The position numbers and the translations under genes are program-made. The notes under the pieces are model-generated. The model did not search any database. It was not told the DNA's origin and worked only from the letters and a program-made list of their open reading frames with translations. Of a stretch of 42,540 nucleotides of DNA, positions 8,534-17,006 are shown piece after piece. This DNA is from Flavobacterium sp. (lineage in GTDB: Bacteria; Bacteroidota; Bacteroidia; Flavobacteriales; Flavobacteriaceae): contig NZ_PNJW01000023.1 of the NCBI RefSeq assembly GCF_013822155.1, positions 1-42,540 on the forward strand, read 5' to 3'. Numbering within the stretch: position 1 is the stretch's first letter; each line of letters opens with the position of its first letter.

Positions 8534-9928
8534 ATGCAAAGTAAAAAGAAAATACATTTTGAAGTTTCCGAGAGAAAAATACTTCTCCGACTCTTTGATG
8601 TATTATTTGTTTTACTTTCACTTTATATTGTTGGGATAGTATTTCAATTTGACTATTTCTCAATCACCACTTATAATTTTTATTGGATTATTGTTTTAGG
8701 AGCTTATATCCTAATTATAGGTTCTGTTTTTGAAATGTATAATCTTCAAGTAGCCAGTAATCAATTTCAGGTTATAAAGAGTATAATATTGACGTCTTCT
8801 ACAACTGTTTTAGTTTTTTTATTGACGCCATTTTTTACACCAACATTACCCTCAAATCGGTTGCAAATTCTATATTTTTATATAGCAATTTTTATCGCTT
8901 TATTTTTATGGAGGATGTTTTATTTAAAATACCTGGCTTCACATCGTTTTGAAAAGAAAGTTATTCTAATTTGTGAAAAAGAATTAGCCGATGAATTGAT
9001 TTTGGGATTAAAAAGTGTAGACCCGCATTATACTATAGTTGCCTTAGTTAATACAGATGAAAATTCAGATTTTTCTATTCTAAATAAAACGGTTTCTATT
9101 ATTTCTGTGGCCGGTTTAGAAAAATTTGTTTCAAAGAATTCAATTTCTGAGATTGTTATAGCTACTCAAAAAACAGAAGAAATTACAGTAGATTTATATA
9201 ATAAATTGTTGCTACTACTTGAAAATGGTTTTATCATTAGAGAATATACCCATGTTTATGAGAACTTGACACAACGGATTCCTGTTCAATACGTTGCGAG
9301 AGATTTTTATCGATATTTTCCTTTTAGTCGAAGTAATCAAAATCAATTGTACTTACTTTTTGTTAGAATATTTGAATACATAATAGCGATAATTGGAATT
9401 ACTCTTGGTTTGTTTTTTGTTCCATTTATTTTAATTGGTAATTTTATAGGAAATCGAGGGAAACTTTTTTATTCTCAAATTCGGGTAGGTAAAAATGGAG
9501 AAGAGTTCAGGATTATTAAATTCAGAACGATGGTCAAAAATGCAGAATCAGCTGGAGCTGTTTTTGCCACTACAAATGATGCCAGAATAACTCCGTTTGG
9601 GAAATTTTTAAGAAAAAGCAGAATTGATGAGTTTCCTCAGTTTATAAATATCTTATTAGGACATATGGCTGTTATCGGTCCGAGACCTGAAAGACCTGTT
9701 TTTGTCAATGAAATTGCTGAAATTATGCCTTTTTATCAAACGCGTCATGTTGTAAAACCGGGATTAACAGGTTGGGCTCAGGTAAATTATTCTTATGGAG
9801 ATTCTATTGATGACAGTTTAATCAAATTGCAATATGATTTGTACTACATCAAACATCGAAGCATTTTTTTAGATTTTAATATAATGCTTAAAACCCTAAG
9901 TACAATCTTATTTTTTAGGGGTCAATAA
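8534..9928 (+). CDS. Polyprenyl-phosphate hexose-1-phosphate transferase (WcaJ/WbaP-type)
   Basis: Initiating enzyme of polysaccharide synthesis: it moves a sugar-1-phosphate to undecaprenyl phosphate at the inner membrane. The N-terminal third has about four membrane spans; the middle resembles the CoA-binding-like domain of this family. The C-terminal third is a bacterial sugar transferase domain, with FRIIKFRTM, KFLRKSRIDEFPQ, VIGPRPERP and KPGLTGWAQV in the expected order. The ATG at 8534 is chosen; a TTG three codons upstream (8525) is also possible. Last gene of the operon, ending one base before a convergent gene. Which sugar it transfers cannot be read. Confidence 0.93.
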   Translation: MQSKKKIHFEVSERKILLRLFDVLFVLLSLYIVGIVFQFDYFSITTYNFYWIIVLGAYILIIGSVFEMYNLQVASNQFQVIKSIILTSSTTVLVFLLTPFFTPTLPSNRLQILYFYIAIFIALFLWRMFYLKYLASHRFEKKVILICEKELADELILGLKSVDPHYTIVALVNTDENSDFSILNKTVSIISVAGLEKFVSKNSISEIVIATQKTEEITVDLYNKLLLLLENGFIIREYTHVYENLTQRIPVQYVARDFYRYFPFSRSNQNQLYLLFVRIFEYIIAIIGITLGLFFVPFILIGNFIGNRGKLFYSQIRVGKNGEEFRIIKFRTMVKNAESAGAVFATTNDARITPFGKFLRKSRIDEFPQFINILLGHMAVIGPRPERPVFVNEIAEIMPFYQTRHVVKPGLTGWAQVNYSYGDSIDDSLIKLQYDLYYIKHRSIFLDFNIMLKTLSTILFFRGQ

Positions 9929-9929
9929 A

Positions 9930-11057
9930 TTATTGAGTTGAAAGGATTCTTTTTCTTAATTTAAAAAGAATTATTACTATCGTCAGTAGAATAGGTAGCA
10001 TTTGGAACAAATGTGTTTTGTTTAGCATAAAAAGCAAATAAATGCTAAAACTTGTCAAAACAAAGTAAAATATGCGTTTAAACCAAATCAAATTCTTCCT
10101 GATATAGCAATAAACTAATCCAATTAAAAACGGATTAAAAAGCAGAACATTATAGTTTTGTAATACTTCCCGATGCAAAGAATAAAATCCCACTAATGAC
10201 AGGAAGATTCCTAAACTACCTAAAAGGAATAAAAAAAGCAGGTATATCCAATTTCTATTAGAAACCACAACTAATACTAAAAATAATAGAAAAGTATAAA
10301 TAGTATTCCACCATGAATTTGAAAGTAATGTAACATCTTGTTGGAATAATGTTACCGTTTTACCGGCTAAAGGTTTGTTGTTAACTTCAAGTTGCTCTAA
10401 ACTTTTTAATAATTCAATTGGAAGAAATAATTGTTCAGCTTTTTCATCGGTTCTGTGGCCAAAAATAATATTGATTCCTAATTTTTCATAAAATAAATTA
10501 GCTAAATATGGATTAAGAACATCACGATAACTTTCTTCGATATTGCCCACTTTTTTAATAACAGGTTTCCCTAATTCATCATTTATTTTGTCAACCACCA
10601 TTGTTGTGCAGTTTTTATCAATAAATTTATAAGTATAAAAGCGTCCTTCAGAAAATACAGCTTGATTTAAATTATCAAAAAGTTTTTGCTTTTGTTCCGT
10701 TGTTAAATTTAATTCCTGTTCAAAAACACTTCTGTTTTCCATTCGATAGGAATACATAAAATGTTCAAATGAACTGTTGGCAACATAGTATTGCATATCG
10801 CCTTTTACAAATTTTAAATAAAAATTGGGCGTACTGAAATCAAACATACCAAAGTTATAGACCACATCTATACCACGAGAGGGTTCTTGAATACGAATAC
10901 CGGTATGTCCGAAAATAGAATGCAATTCTTCACCACTTCCACAAGTTAAAATACTTATTTTAGATTGTGGAGATAGGGGATAGGTTTGACTAAATAGAGA
11001 TTGTCCATTAAGTGAAATAAACAATAATAAAATATAGAAATGTAATTTTTGAATCAT
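9930..11057 (-). CDS. DUF4105 (Lnb N-terminal-like) membrane protein
   Basis: A signal peptide (about 1-23, ending LFSQ) is followed by a DUF4105 domain and then a cluster of hydrophobic segments from about residue 250 on. DUF4105 is related to the periplasmic part of Lnb, a lipoprotein intramolecular acyltransferase, where a His and a Cys are catalytic. Here FGHTG (His51) and DKNCTT (Cys150) occupy the equivalent places, so an acyltransferase or thiol-hydrolase role is plausible but unproven. It lies five bases after the PorV-like gene and is probably co-transcribed with it. Confidence 0.82.
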   Translation of the reverse strand: MIQKLHFYILLLFISLNGQSLFSQTYPLSPQSKISILTCGSGEELHSIFGHTGIRIQEPSRGIDVVYNFGMFDFSTPNFYLKFVKGDMQYYVANSSFEHFMYSYRMENRSVFEQELNLTTEQKQKLFDNLNQAVFSEGRFYTYKFIDKNCTTMVVDKINDELGKPVIKKVGNIEESYRDVLNPYLANLFYEKLGINIIFGHRTDEKAEQLFLPIELLKSLEQLEVNNKPLAGKTVTLFQQDVTLLSNSWWNTIYTFLLFLVLVVVSNRNWIYLLFLFLLGSLGIFLSLVGFYSLHREVLQNYNVLLFNPFLIGLVYCYIRKNLIWFKRIFYFVLTSFSIYLLFMLNKTHLFQMLPILLTIVIILFKLRKRILSTQ

Positions 11058-11062
11058 ACGAA

Positions 11063-12130
11063 CTATCTAAAAATTCCCAAATCTACTTTGACCGAGAAAA
11101 CATTTGAATATAATGCGGCACTTTGATCGCCAATATCGGTTAATGCATAATCGATTTGAATTCCTTTGTATTTAAAACCTAAACCAATATTAGGTTGAAA
11201 TCCCACTTTTTCTGAATTGTCAATTTGTTGGATGTTTTGAAAATTCCCTACTCCGGCTCTTAAAAATACTAAATCGGTATACCCAAATTCAAAGCCAAAA
11301 GCCGGATCAATACTAACGCCATCAGTTGAAATAATATCATTGGTTTTGGCAAACTGCATATTCAAATTTAATGAACTCAGTAAAGTATAATCATAATTAA
11401 ATTCGAATTTTCTTGAAATTCCAAATTGAGCTTTTGGAAGCGTAATTTCTGTGCTTTCCGGCAATTCCTGATTTTCACCCGGTATCGCATCGGCAATGCT
11501 TTGGAATTTCTCTTCATCAATGTTCCAAACATTATAGGTTGTTGTGATGTCTCTGACCATTAACCCAAATTTCCAGTCATTACGTTCAAATTGAATCCCA
11601 ACATCTATTCCAAAACCCCACGAATTAGCAAATTTTCCTATAATTCTTCGGATAATTTTTGCATTTACTCCGTATTGCCAACCCGGTACTTGAAGACTTC
11701 TGGCATATGAAAAAGTTGCTCCGTAATCAGCAGTTGAAAATAAATTAATTCGGTTATAATCAATATTTCCTTCGCTGTCAATAAGTTGAGTAGTGTCTAG
11801 AATGTCATCAACTCCAAAACGTATTAATGAAAATCCCCAAGCACTCCGGTCATCAATTGGCATGGCAAAGGCAGCATAATCATACTGGGCTATATTGGCA
11901 AAATAGCTGGCATGCATTAAAGATAGCTGATTGTCTTCTAAATGGATTAATCCTGCCGGATTCCAATAGCCTGAATTCACATCGTTTGAATTGGCTGTAA
12001 CAGCATTTGACATTCCTAAAGCCGCTGCATCTACACCAATATTCATGAACTCATTAGAATATTTTCTGATGGATTGGCTATAAGAAAAGGACGTGATGAA
12101 CAGCAAAAAACATATAAAGGTTTTTTTCAA
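11063..12130 (-). CDS. PorV/PorQ-family outer-membrane beta-barrel protein
   Basis: Outer-membrane barrel of the PorV/PorQ (FadL-like) family associated with the type IX secretion system. The mature protein opens with NEFMNIGVDAAALGMSNA and has SGYWNPAGL, both hallmarks of the family, followed by alternating beta-strand sequence. The start chosen is TTG at 12130, giving MKKTFICFLLFITSFSYSQ, a clean signal peptide. The longer frame opening at 12175 starts with a TTG that is part of a TAnnTTTG promoter box (12173-12180) and is therefore rejected. Whether this is PorV, PorQ or a PorV2-type paralog is not decidable here. Confidence 0.8.
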   Translation of the reverse strand: MKKTFICFLLFITSFSYSQSIRKYSNEFMNIGVDAAALGMSNAVTANSNDVNSGYWNPAGLIHLEDNQLSLMHASYFANIAQYDYAAFAMPIDDRSAWGFSLIRFGVDDILDTTQLIDSEGNIDYNRINLFSTADYGATFSYARSLQVPGWQYGVNAKIIRRIIGKFANSWGFGIDVGIQFERNDWKFGLMVRDITTTYNVWNIDEEKFQSIADAIPGENQELPESTEITLPKAQFGISRKFEFNYDYTLLSSLNLNMQFAKTNDIISTDGVSIDPAFGFEFGYTDLVFLRAGVGNFQNIQQIDNSEKVGFQPNIGLGFKYKGIQIDYALTDIGDQSAALYSNVFSVKVDLGIFR

Positions 12131-12172
12131 AGCAAATTTTTTATATACCCTTTGGGTTTTACAATTTTTTCT

Positions 12173-12180
12173 CAAAAATA
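12173..12180 (-). promoter_or_regulatory. Promoter -7 box for the PorV-like gene
   Basis: On the minus strand this reads TATTTTTG, matching the Bacteroidota -7 consensus TAnnTTTG. It lies about 40 bases before the proposed TTG start. No clear -33 TTG is seen at normal spacing. Confidence 0.5.
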
Positions 12181-12265
12181 GAAAATTTTAGTGAGGTGCT
12201 TCTTTCTATTGATGAAATAAAACAGAAAAAAACACTCCCATAAAAATATCAAGTAAAAAACGCAC

Positions 12266-12293
12266 TTGTTTGTGAGTTATTGTATTAAATTTG
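12266..12293 (+). promoter_or_regulatory. Promoter of pssA (TTG -33 and TAAATTTG -7)
   Basis: TTG at 12266-12268 and TAAATTTG at 12286-12293, separated by 17 bases, match the Flavobacterium -33/-7 promoter pattern. Transcription would begin near 12300, eleven bases before the chosen ATG, which rules out the TTG at 12266 as a start codon. Confidence 0.65.
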
Positions 12294-12310
12294 TTTTCAA
12301 ACCATTGAAT

Positions 12311-13042
12311 ATGAATATTAAGTCGAAAATACCCAATTTTATTACATTATTAAACTTATTATCAGGCTGTATAGCGTTAGTTTTTGTAGCTAGAAATCGG
12401 TTTGATATTGCTTTTTTCTTTGTTTGTTTGGGAATATTTTTTGATTTTTTTGATGGTTTTTTTGCCCGTTTATTTAAAGTTCAAAGTCCATTGGGGGTTC
12501 AATTAGATTCTTTAGCAGATATGGTAACCAGTGGAGCTGTTCCCGGATTTGTGATGTTTCAATTGATTTTTAAGTATCAAAATGAAGGTATTTCAGTATT
12601 TGATGATTTTTTTCCAACCAACCATATTTTGCCATTGGCTGGTTTTCTAATAACATTAGGTTCTTGTTATCGTTTGGCTAAATTTAATATTGATACCCGT
12701 CAAACTAATTCTTTTATTGGTTTGCCTACTCCGGCCAATGCATTATTTATATTAAGTATCCCTTTAATTATAGATTCTACAACTTTTTTAGGATTAAAAG
12801 AATTCTTGAGTAACCCTTACTTTTTGATGGCGATTTCAGCTTTTAGTGCTTATATCTTAAATGCTGAGATTCCTCTTTTCTCTTTAAAAATGAAGAATTT
12901 TTCATGGGAAACGCACAAGATACAAGTCCTTTTTTTACTGTTTTCCCTAATTTTATTGTTTAGTCTTAAGATACTAGGATTGCCATTAGTAATATTACTT
13001 TATGTTCTGCTTTCTGTAATTCAAAATAAAATGGATCAATAA
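12311..13042 (+). CDS. pssA: CDP-diacylglycerol--serine O-phosphatidyltransferase (phosphatidylserine synthase)
   Basis: Makes phosphatidylserine from CDP-diacylglycerol and L-serine in the inner membrane, the precursor of phosphatidylethanolamine. The CDP-alcohol phosphatidyltransferase motif D-x2-D-G-x2-A-R-x8-G-x3-D-x3-D is complete (DFFDGFFAR, then G and LDSLAD), near residues 50-75. The rest is polytopic with about seven hydrophobic segments. The ATG at 12311 gives MNIKSKIPNFITLLNLLSG, the usual N-terminus; a longer reading begins inside the promoter. GH25 follows after 29 bases and may share the transcript. Confidence 0.93.
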   Translation: MNIKSKIPNFITLLNLLSGCIALVFVARNRFDIAFFFVCLGIFFDFFDGFFARLFKVQSPLGVQLDSLADMVTSGAVPGFVMFQLIFKYQNEGISVFDDFFPTNHILPLAGFLITLGSCYRLAKFNIDTRQTNSFIGLPTPANALFILSIPLIIDSTTFLGLKEFLSNPYFLMAISAFSAYILNAEIPLFSLKMKNFSWETHKIQVLFLLFSLILLFSLKILGLPLVILLYVLLSVIQNKMDQ

Positions 13043-13071
13043 TCGTTTTGAGTTTCATTATTTTCTAATAA

Positions 13072-13929
13072 ATGAGAAAACCGGTTAAAAGAAAACCTAC
13101 TGTAAAAAGAAAATCCAGTCGTAAAAAATCGCCTTTTTCAGGAAAGTTTTTATCTATTGGAGCATTTTTATTATTTCTATTATTTATTGGAATTGCAGGA
13201 TATCATTATAGAGAAGCATTGGCTTACTATTTTAGTTTTCGCTCCAGACATGAATTAAAAACGGCTAATACTACAAAAATTGAAGGAGCAAGAATTTTCC
13301 AAGTATTAAGCAAACATTCTTCAAATGTCTTTGGTTTAGATGTTTCAGAATACCAAGGTGATATTCGTTGGGAAGAAGTTAAAACAGTTGAAGATACCTT
13401 CCAATTAGCGTTTGCATTCATCAGGGCAACTGCAGGGAAAGATAGAATTGATGCTAAATTTAAACATAATTGGTCGAAAGCAAAAGAAAACGGATTTGTT
13501 TGTGGAGCCTATCACTATTATCGTCCCAATGAAAATTCAATTAAACAAGCTGATAATTTCATCAAAACTGTTACGCTTAAAAAAGGAGATTTTCCTCCAA
13601 TTTTAGATATTGAAAACTTACCTAAAACACAATCAATCGATAGTTTAAAAGTTGGATTACGTCGATGGTTAACAAAAGTTGAAAACCATTATGGTGTTAA
13701 ACCGATTATTTATTCAGGCGAAAGTTATTATAAAGATTTTTTGAAAAAAGAATTTAAAGGCTACTCATTTTGGATTGCCAATTACAATTTTTTTGTAGAA
13801 CAAATTAAAGATGATTGGCTTTTTTGGCAGTTTACTGAAAAAGCTACAATTCCAGGAATCAAAGGTCCTGTCGATATCAATATTTATAATGGAACTCCAA
13901 AAATGTTGAACTATTTCGTTTTGCAGTGA
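13072..13929 (+). CDS. Membrane-anchored GH25 muramidase (lysozyme family)
   Basis: Predicted peptidoglycan hydrolase cutting MurNAc-GlcNAc bonds. A lysine/arginine-rich head (1-25) precedes one hydrophobic segment (about 26-45), so the catalytic domain should face the periplasm. The GH25 domain runs from about 83 to the end: FGLDVSEYQGDI, FAFIRATAGKD, GAYHYYRP, the catalytic PPILDIE stretch, WIANYN and WQFTEKATIPGI..VDIN. It converges on lptB with only seven bases between them. Confidence 0.9.
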   Translation: MRKPVKRKPTVKRKSSRKKSPFSGKFLSIGAFLLFLLFIGIAGYHYREALAYYFSFRSRHELKTANTTKIEGARIFQVLSKHSSNVFGLDVSEYQGDIRWEEVKTVEDTFQLAFAFIRATAGKDRIDAKFKHNWSKAKENGFVCGAYHYYRPNENSIKQADNFIKTVTLKKGDFPPILDIENLPKTQSIDSLKVGLRRWLTKVENHYGVKPIIYSGESYYKDFLKKEFKGYSFWIANYNFFVEQIKDDWLFWQFTEKATIPGIKGPVDINIYNGTPKMLNYFVLQ

Positions 13930-13936
13930 CGTAAAC

Positions 13937-14677
13937 TTAAAATTCCAGCTTTTTTTTACGCAATTCAAAATTTTGTCCTAAATATACTTTTCTAACCATT
14001 TCATCAGCAGCAAGTTCTTCCGGAATACCGGCTTTTAAGATACCACCTTCAAACATTAAATAAGTTTTGTCCGTGATTGCTAACGTTTCTTGAACGTTAT
14101 GGTCGGTAATCAGTATACCGATGTTTTTATTTTTTAATTGTGCAACAATTCGTTGAATGTCCTCTACTGCTACAGGGTCAACTCCGGCAAATGGTTCATC
14201 TAATAAGATAAATTTTGGGTCAGTTGCTAAGGCTCTTGCAATTTCAGTTCTCCGGCGTTCACCACCGGATAATAGGTCACCTCTATTCGTTCTAATGTGT
14301 TGTAATCCAAATTCATCAATCAAACTTTCCATTTTTGCTTCCTGTTCAGCTTTGGAAAGTTTGGTTAACTGTAAAACGCTTAAAATGTTATCTTCAATGC
14401 TTAATTTTCTAAAAACGGAAGCTTCTTGAGCTAAATACCCAATTCCATTTTGAGCCCTTTTGTACATTGGAAAGTCGGTGATTTCTAAATCGTCAAGAAA
14501 TATTTTACCACTATTGGGTTTAACTAAACCAACAATCATGTAAAAAGAAGTGGTTTTTCCGGCACCATTTGGGCCTAATAAACCCACAATTTCTCCTTGG
14601 TTTACCTCTACAGAAACGCCTTTAACAACACTTCTTCCTTTGTATGTTTTAACAATATTTTCGGCTCTTAATTTCAT
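13937..14677 (-). CDS. lptB: LPS export ABC transporter ATP-binding protein LptB
   Basis: Cytoplasmic ATPase of the LptB2FG complex that extracts LPS from the inner membrane. Walker A is GPNGAGKTTS, the Q-loop region LAQEASVF, the signature LSGGERRRTEIARAL, Walker B FILLDEPFAGVDP and the switch His ITDHNV; length 246 is normal. The start MKLRAENIVKTYKGRSVVKG is typical of LptB. It lies downstream of kdsD, tatC and an AhpD-like gene on the same strand, linking Kdo precursor supply and LPS transport. A 96-base gap may hold its own promoter. Confidence 0.93.
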   Translation of the reverse strand: MKLRAENIVKTYKGRSVVKGVSVEVNQGEIVGLLGPNGAGKTTSFYMIVGLVKPNSGKIFLDDLEITDFPMYKRAQNGIGYLAQEASVFRKLSIEDNILSVLQLTKLSKAEQEAKMESLIDEFGLQHIRTNRGDLLSGGERRRTEIARALATDPKFILLDEPFAGVDPVAVEDIQRIVAQLKNKNIGILITDHNVQETLAITDKTYLMFEGGILKAGIPEELAADEMVRKVYLGQNFELRKKKLEF

Positions 14678-14773
14678 TTTTATAGTTGCTAGTTCCTGAT
14701 TTTATGAGATTATATTCTAACACAAATAAACAAATTTTGTAGATTGTATAACCTAAATTAACAATAGATTATC

Positions 14774-15121
14774 TTATTGCTGATTTTCTAAAGCTTCCCA
14801 AAATTCATAAGCTCGACGTAAATGTGGAATAACTATTGTTCCTCCAACTAAGGTGGCAATTCCCATCGCTTCCATCATTTCTTCACGAGTTATACCGTGT
14901 TTATAACTAGTTTCTAAATGGTATTTGATGCAATCATCACAACGTAAAACGGCTGAAGCGACTAAGCCTAATAACTCTTTTGTTTTTACATCCAATGCAC
15001 CTTCTGCATAAGCATTGGTATCTAAATTAAAAATACGTTTGATAATTAAGTTATTATCAGAAAGTAGTTTTTCGTTCATTTTGGAACGATAATCATTAAA
15101 TTCTTGAACTATATTTGACAT
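14774..15121 (-). CDS. Carboxymuconolactone decarboxylase / AhpD-like protein
   Basis: 115-residue all-helical protein of the CMD family. LRCDDCIKYHLETSYKHGITREEMMEAMGIATLVGG contains the CxxC-x3-H arrangement of AhpD-type thiol peroxidases (here CDDCIKYH), so a redox role is more likely than ring-cleavage metabolism. It sits 10 bases from tatC in the kdsD-tatC-lptB direction. The actual substrate is unknown. Confidence 0.85.
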   Translation of the reverse strand: MSNIVQEFNDYRSKMNEKLLSDNNLIIKRIFNLDTNAYAEGALDVKTKELLGLVASAVLRCDDCIKYHLETSYKHGITREEMMEAMGIATLVGGTIVIPHLRRAYEFWEALENQQ

Positions 15122-15131
15122 AGATTAAATA

Positions 15132-15956
15132 TTAATTTGAATTAGATTCTTTCAATTGTTTTCTCACTACAAGATAGCTTATTAAAATACTAAATTCATA
15201 GAGAATCATAATAGGAATAGCAACAATTACTTGACTGATAACATCGGGAGGTGTAATAATGGCAGAAACGATTAAGACAATGACAAGAGCATATTTTCTG
15301 TATTTTTTCAAAAATTCAGGAGTAATCAAGCCCATTTTGGACAAAAAGTAAATTATAATAGGTAGTTCAAATAAAACACCACAAGCAATGACGGATGTTT
15401 TAATCATACTGGTATAAGATTCTAAATTGAATTCATTTACAATTTCAGTACTTGTAGTGAAGGAACCAAAAAAGTAAACTGAAAGCGGGGTAATAATAAA
15501 ATATCCGAAAAGCACTCCAATGAAAAAAAGGAAAGAAGATATGATGACAAAAGCTCCTGCATATTTTTTTTCCTTAGAATAGAGAGCAGGACTTATAAAT
15601 TTCCAAACTTCCCACAATATAAAAGGAAAACCTACTACAAATCCAACCGTTATAGATACCCATATTAATAAAGATACTTGTCCACCCATATCGGTATTCT
15701 GAATGATAAAAGGCATTTCAACATTGCAAATATCAGAATCTGTAAATCCAAAGAATTGGGTTACTTTACAAAAAAAGTGATAAGTTATAAAGTCCGGATC
15801 TTTAGGGCCAAAAAGAATATCAGTAAAAATAAAATCACTGAAGAAAAAAGCGACAATAGCAAGAACCAAAATGATTGATACACTTCGAACTAACATCCAT
15901 CTTAATTCTTCAAGATGGTCTAGAAATGACATTTCTTTGGTGTTTTTATCTGCCAT
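15132..15956 (-). CDS. tatC: Twin-arginine translocase subunit TatC
   Basis: Receptor/core subunit of the Tat pathway exporting folded proteins. It has the conserved cytoplasmic N-terminus MSFLDHLEELRWMLVRS, six hydrophobic segments, FPFILWEVWKFISPALYSKEKK and SAIITPPDVISQ. An insert of about 50 residues between the first two spans (including CNVEMPF) is longer than in E. coli TatC, as often seen in Bacteroidota. Its ATG overlaps the kdsD stop by one base (TAATG). No tatA or tatB lies next to it. Confidence 0.95.
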   Translation of the reverse strand: MADKNTKEMSFLDHLEELRWMLVRSVSIILVLAIVAFFFSDFIFTDILFGPKDPDFITYHFFCKVTQFFGFTDSDICNVEMPFIIQNTDMGGQVSLLIWVSITVGFVVGFPFILWEVWKFISPALYSKEKKYAGAFVIISSFLFFIGVLFGYFIITPLSVYFFGSFTTSTEIVNEFNLESYTSMIKTSVIACGVLFELPIIIYFLSKMGLITPEFLKKYRKYALVIVLIVSAIITPPDVISQVIVAIPIMILYEFSILISYLVVRKQLKESNSN

Positions 15957-16921
15957 TATACAATTCCTTCTTTTAAAATATCATGTAAATGGATTACACC
16001 TTTATAAATAGAGTCATCACTCACAATGAGTTGTGTGATTGAAAAATCTTCCATGATGTTAAGGGCTTTCACCACCATATCATCAGATTGAATCATTTTT
16101 GGATTTACGGTCATTATATCCCTAGCTTTAATGCCTGTGATTGTTTCTGTTTTACTCAGCATTCTTCGAATATCACCATCAGTAATGATACCAATAATTT
16201 TATCATTTTCTATTACAGCAGTTACACCTAATCTTTTTTCAGAAATTTCAAAAATAACAGTTTGAATGGTTGCATCTGCTTGTACCATTGGTTTCCTTGA
16301 ATCATCCAACATATCTTTAACCCGAAGCAATAATTTTTTACCTAAAGCTCCGCCCGGGTGATATTTGGCAAAATCTTCACTTTTAAAATTTCTTATTTCC
16401 ATGAGACAAACTGCTAAACAATCACCCATTACTAATTGTGCTGTTGTACTGTTTGTTGGTGCTAAATTATTCGGACAAGCTTCTTTTTCAACAGTTGTAT
16501 CTAAAACATAAGTTGAATTTTTAGCTAAAAAGGAAGATAGGTTCCCGGTCATAGCAATTAAAGTGTTACCAAAACGATTTAAAATGGGAACTAAAATTTT
16601 TATTTCCGGACTATTGCCGCTTTTTGAAATGCAAATAATGATGTCATTGGGTTGTACCATTCCTAAATCACCGTGAACTGCTTCTGATGCATGTAAAAAC
16701 AAGGAAGGTGTTCCGGTAGAATTTAAAGTAGCTACAATTTTTTGAGCAATAATGGCACTTTTCCCAATTCCGGTTACAATCAATCGCCCTTTTGATTCAT
16801 AAATCAAACGTACGCAATCAGCTAAGTCATCTGTCAGTAATTCAGAGAGTTTTGAAATGGCTTTACTTTCTGATAAAATGGTTTCTTTAGCGGTTGCTAA
16901 AATTTTTTCTTTTGTTATCAA
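15956..16921 (-). CDS. kdsD: Arabinose-5-phosphate isomerase (KpsF/GutQ/KdsD family)
   Basis: Interconverts ribulose-5-phosphate and arabinose-5-phosphate, the first step to Kdo for LPS. A SIS domain (about 30-170; VTGIGKSAIIAQKIVATLNSTG, ISKSGNSPEI) precedes a pair of CBS domains (about 200-321; IGIITDGDIRRML). Length 321 matches the family. First gene of a minus-strand unit with tatC, an AhpD-like gene and lptB, divergent from recQ with 85 bases between. Confidence 0.92.
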   Translation of the reverse strand: MITKEKILATAKETILSESKAISKLSELLTDDLADCVRLIYESKGRLIVTGIGKSAIIAQKIVATLNSTGTPSLFLHASEAVHGDLGMVQPNDIIICISKSGNSPEIKILVPILNRFGNTLIAMTGNLSSFLAKNSTYVLDTTVEKEACPNNLAPTNSTTAQLVMGDCLAVCLMEIRNFKSEDFAKYHPGGALGKKLLLRVKDMLDDSRKPMVQADATIQTVIFEISEKRLGVTAVIENDKIIGIITDGDIRRMLSKTETITGIKARDIMTVNPKMIQSDDMVVKALNIMEDFSITQLIVSDDSIYKGVIHLHDILKEGIV

Positions 16922-16940
16922 AACGGAATAGATATAAAAT

Positions 16941-16984
16941 TTGTATGAATAAAAGAAAGTTGTATCTTTATGGATGCAAATTTA
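16941..16984. promoter_or_regulatory. Divergent promoter region recQ / kdsD
   Basis: Toward recQ: TTG at 16941-16943, a 19-base spacer and TATCTTTA at 16963-16970 (one mismatch to TAnnTTTG). Toward kdsD: minus-strand TAAATTTG (forward 16977-16984), a full -7 match without an obvious -33. The two sites nearly touch, so the promoters may compete. Confidence 0.45.
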
Positions 16985-17006
16985 ATTAAAATACCATTAC
17001 ATAAGA

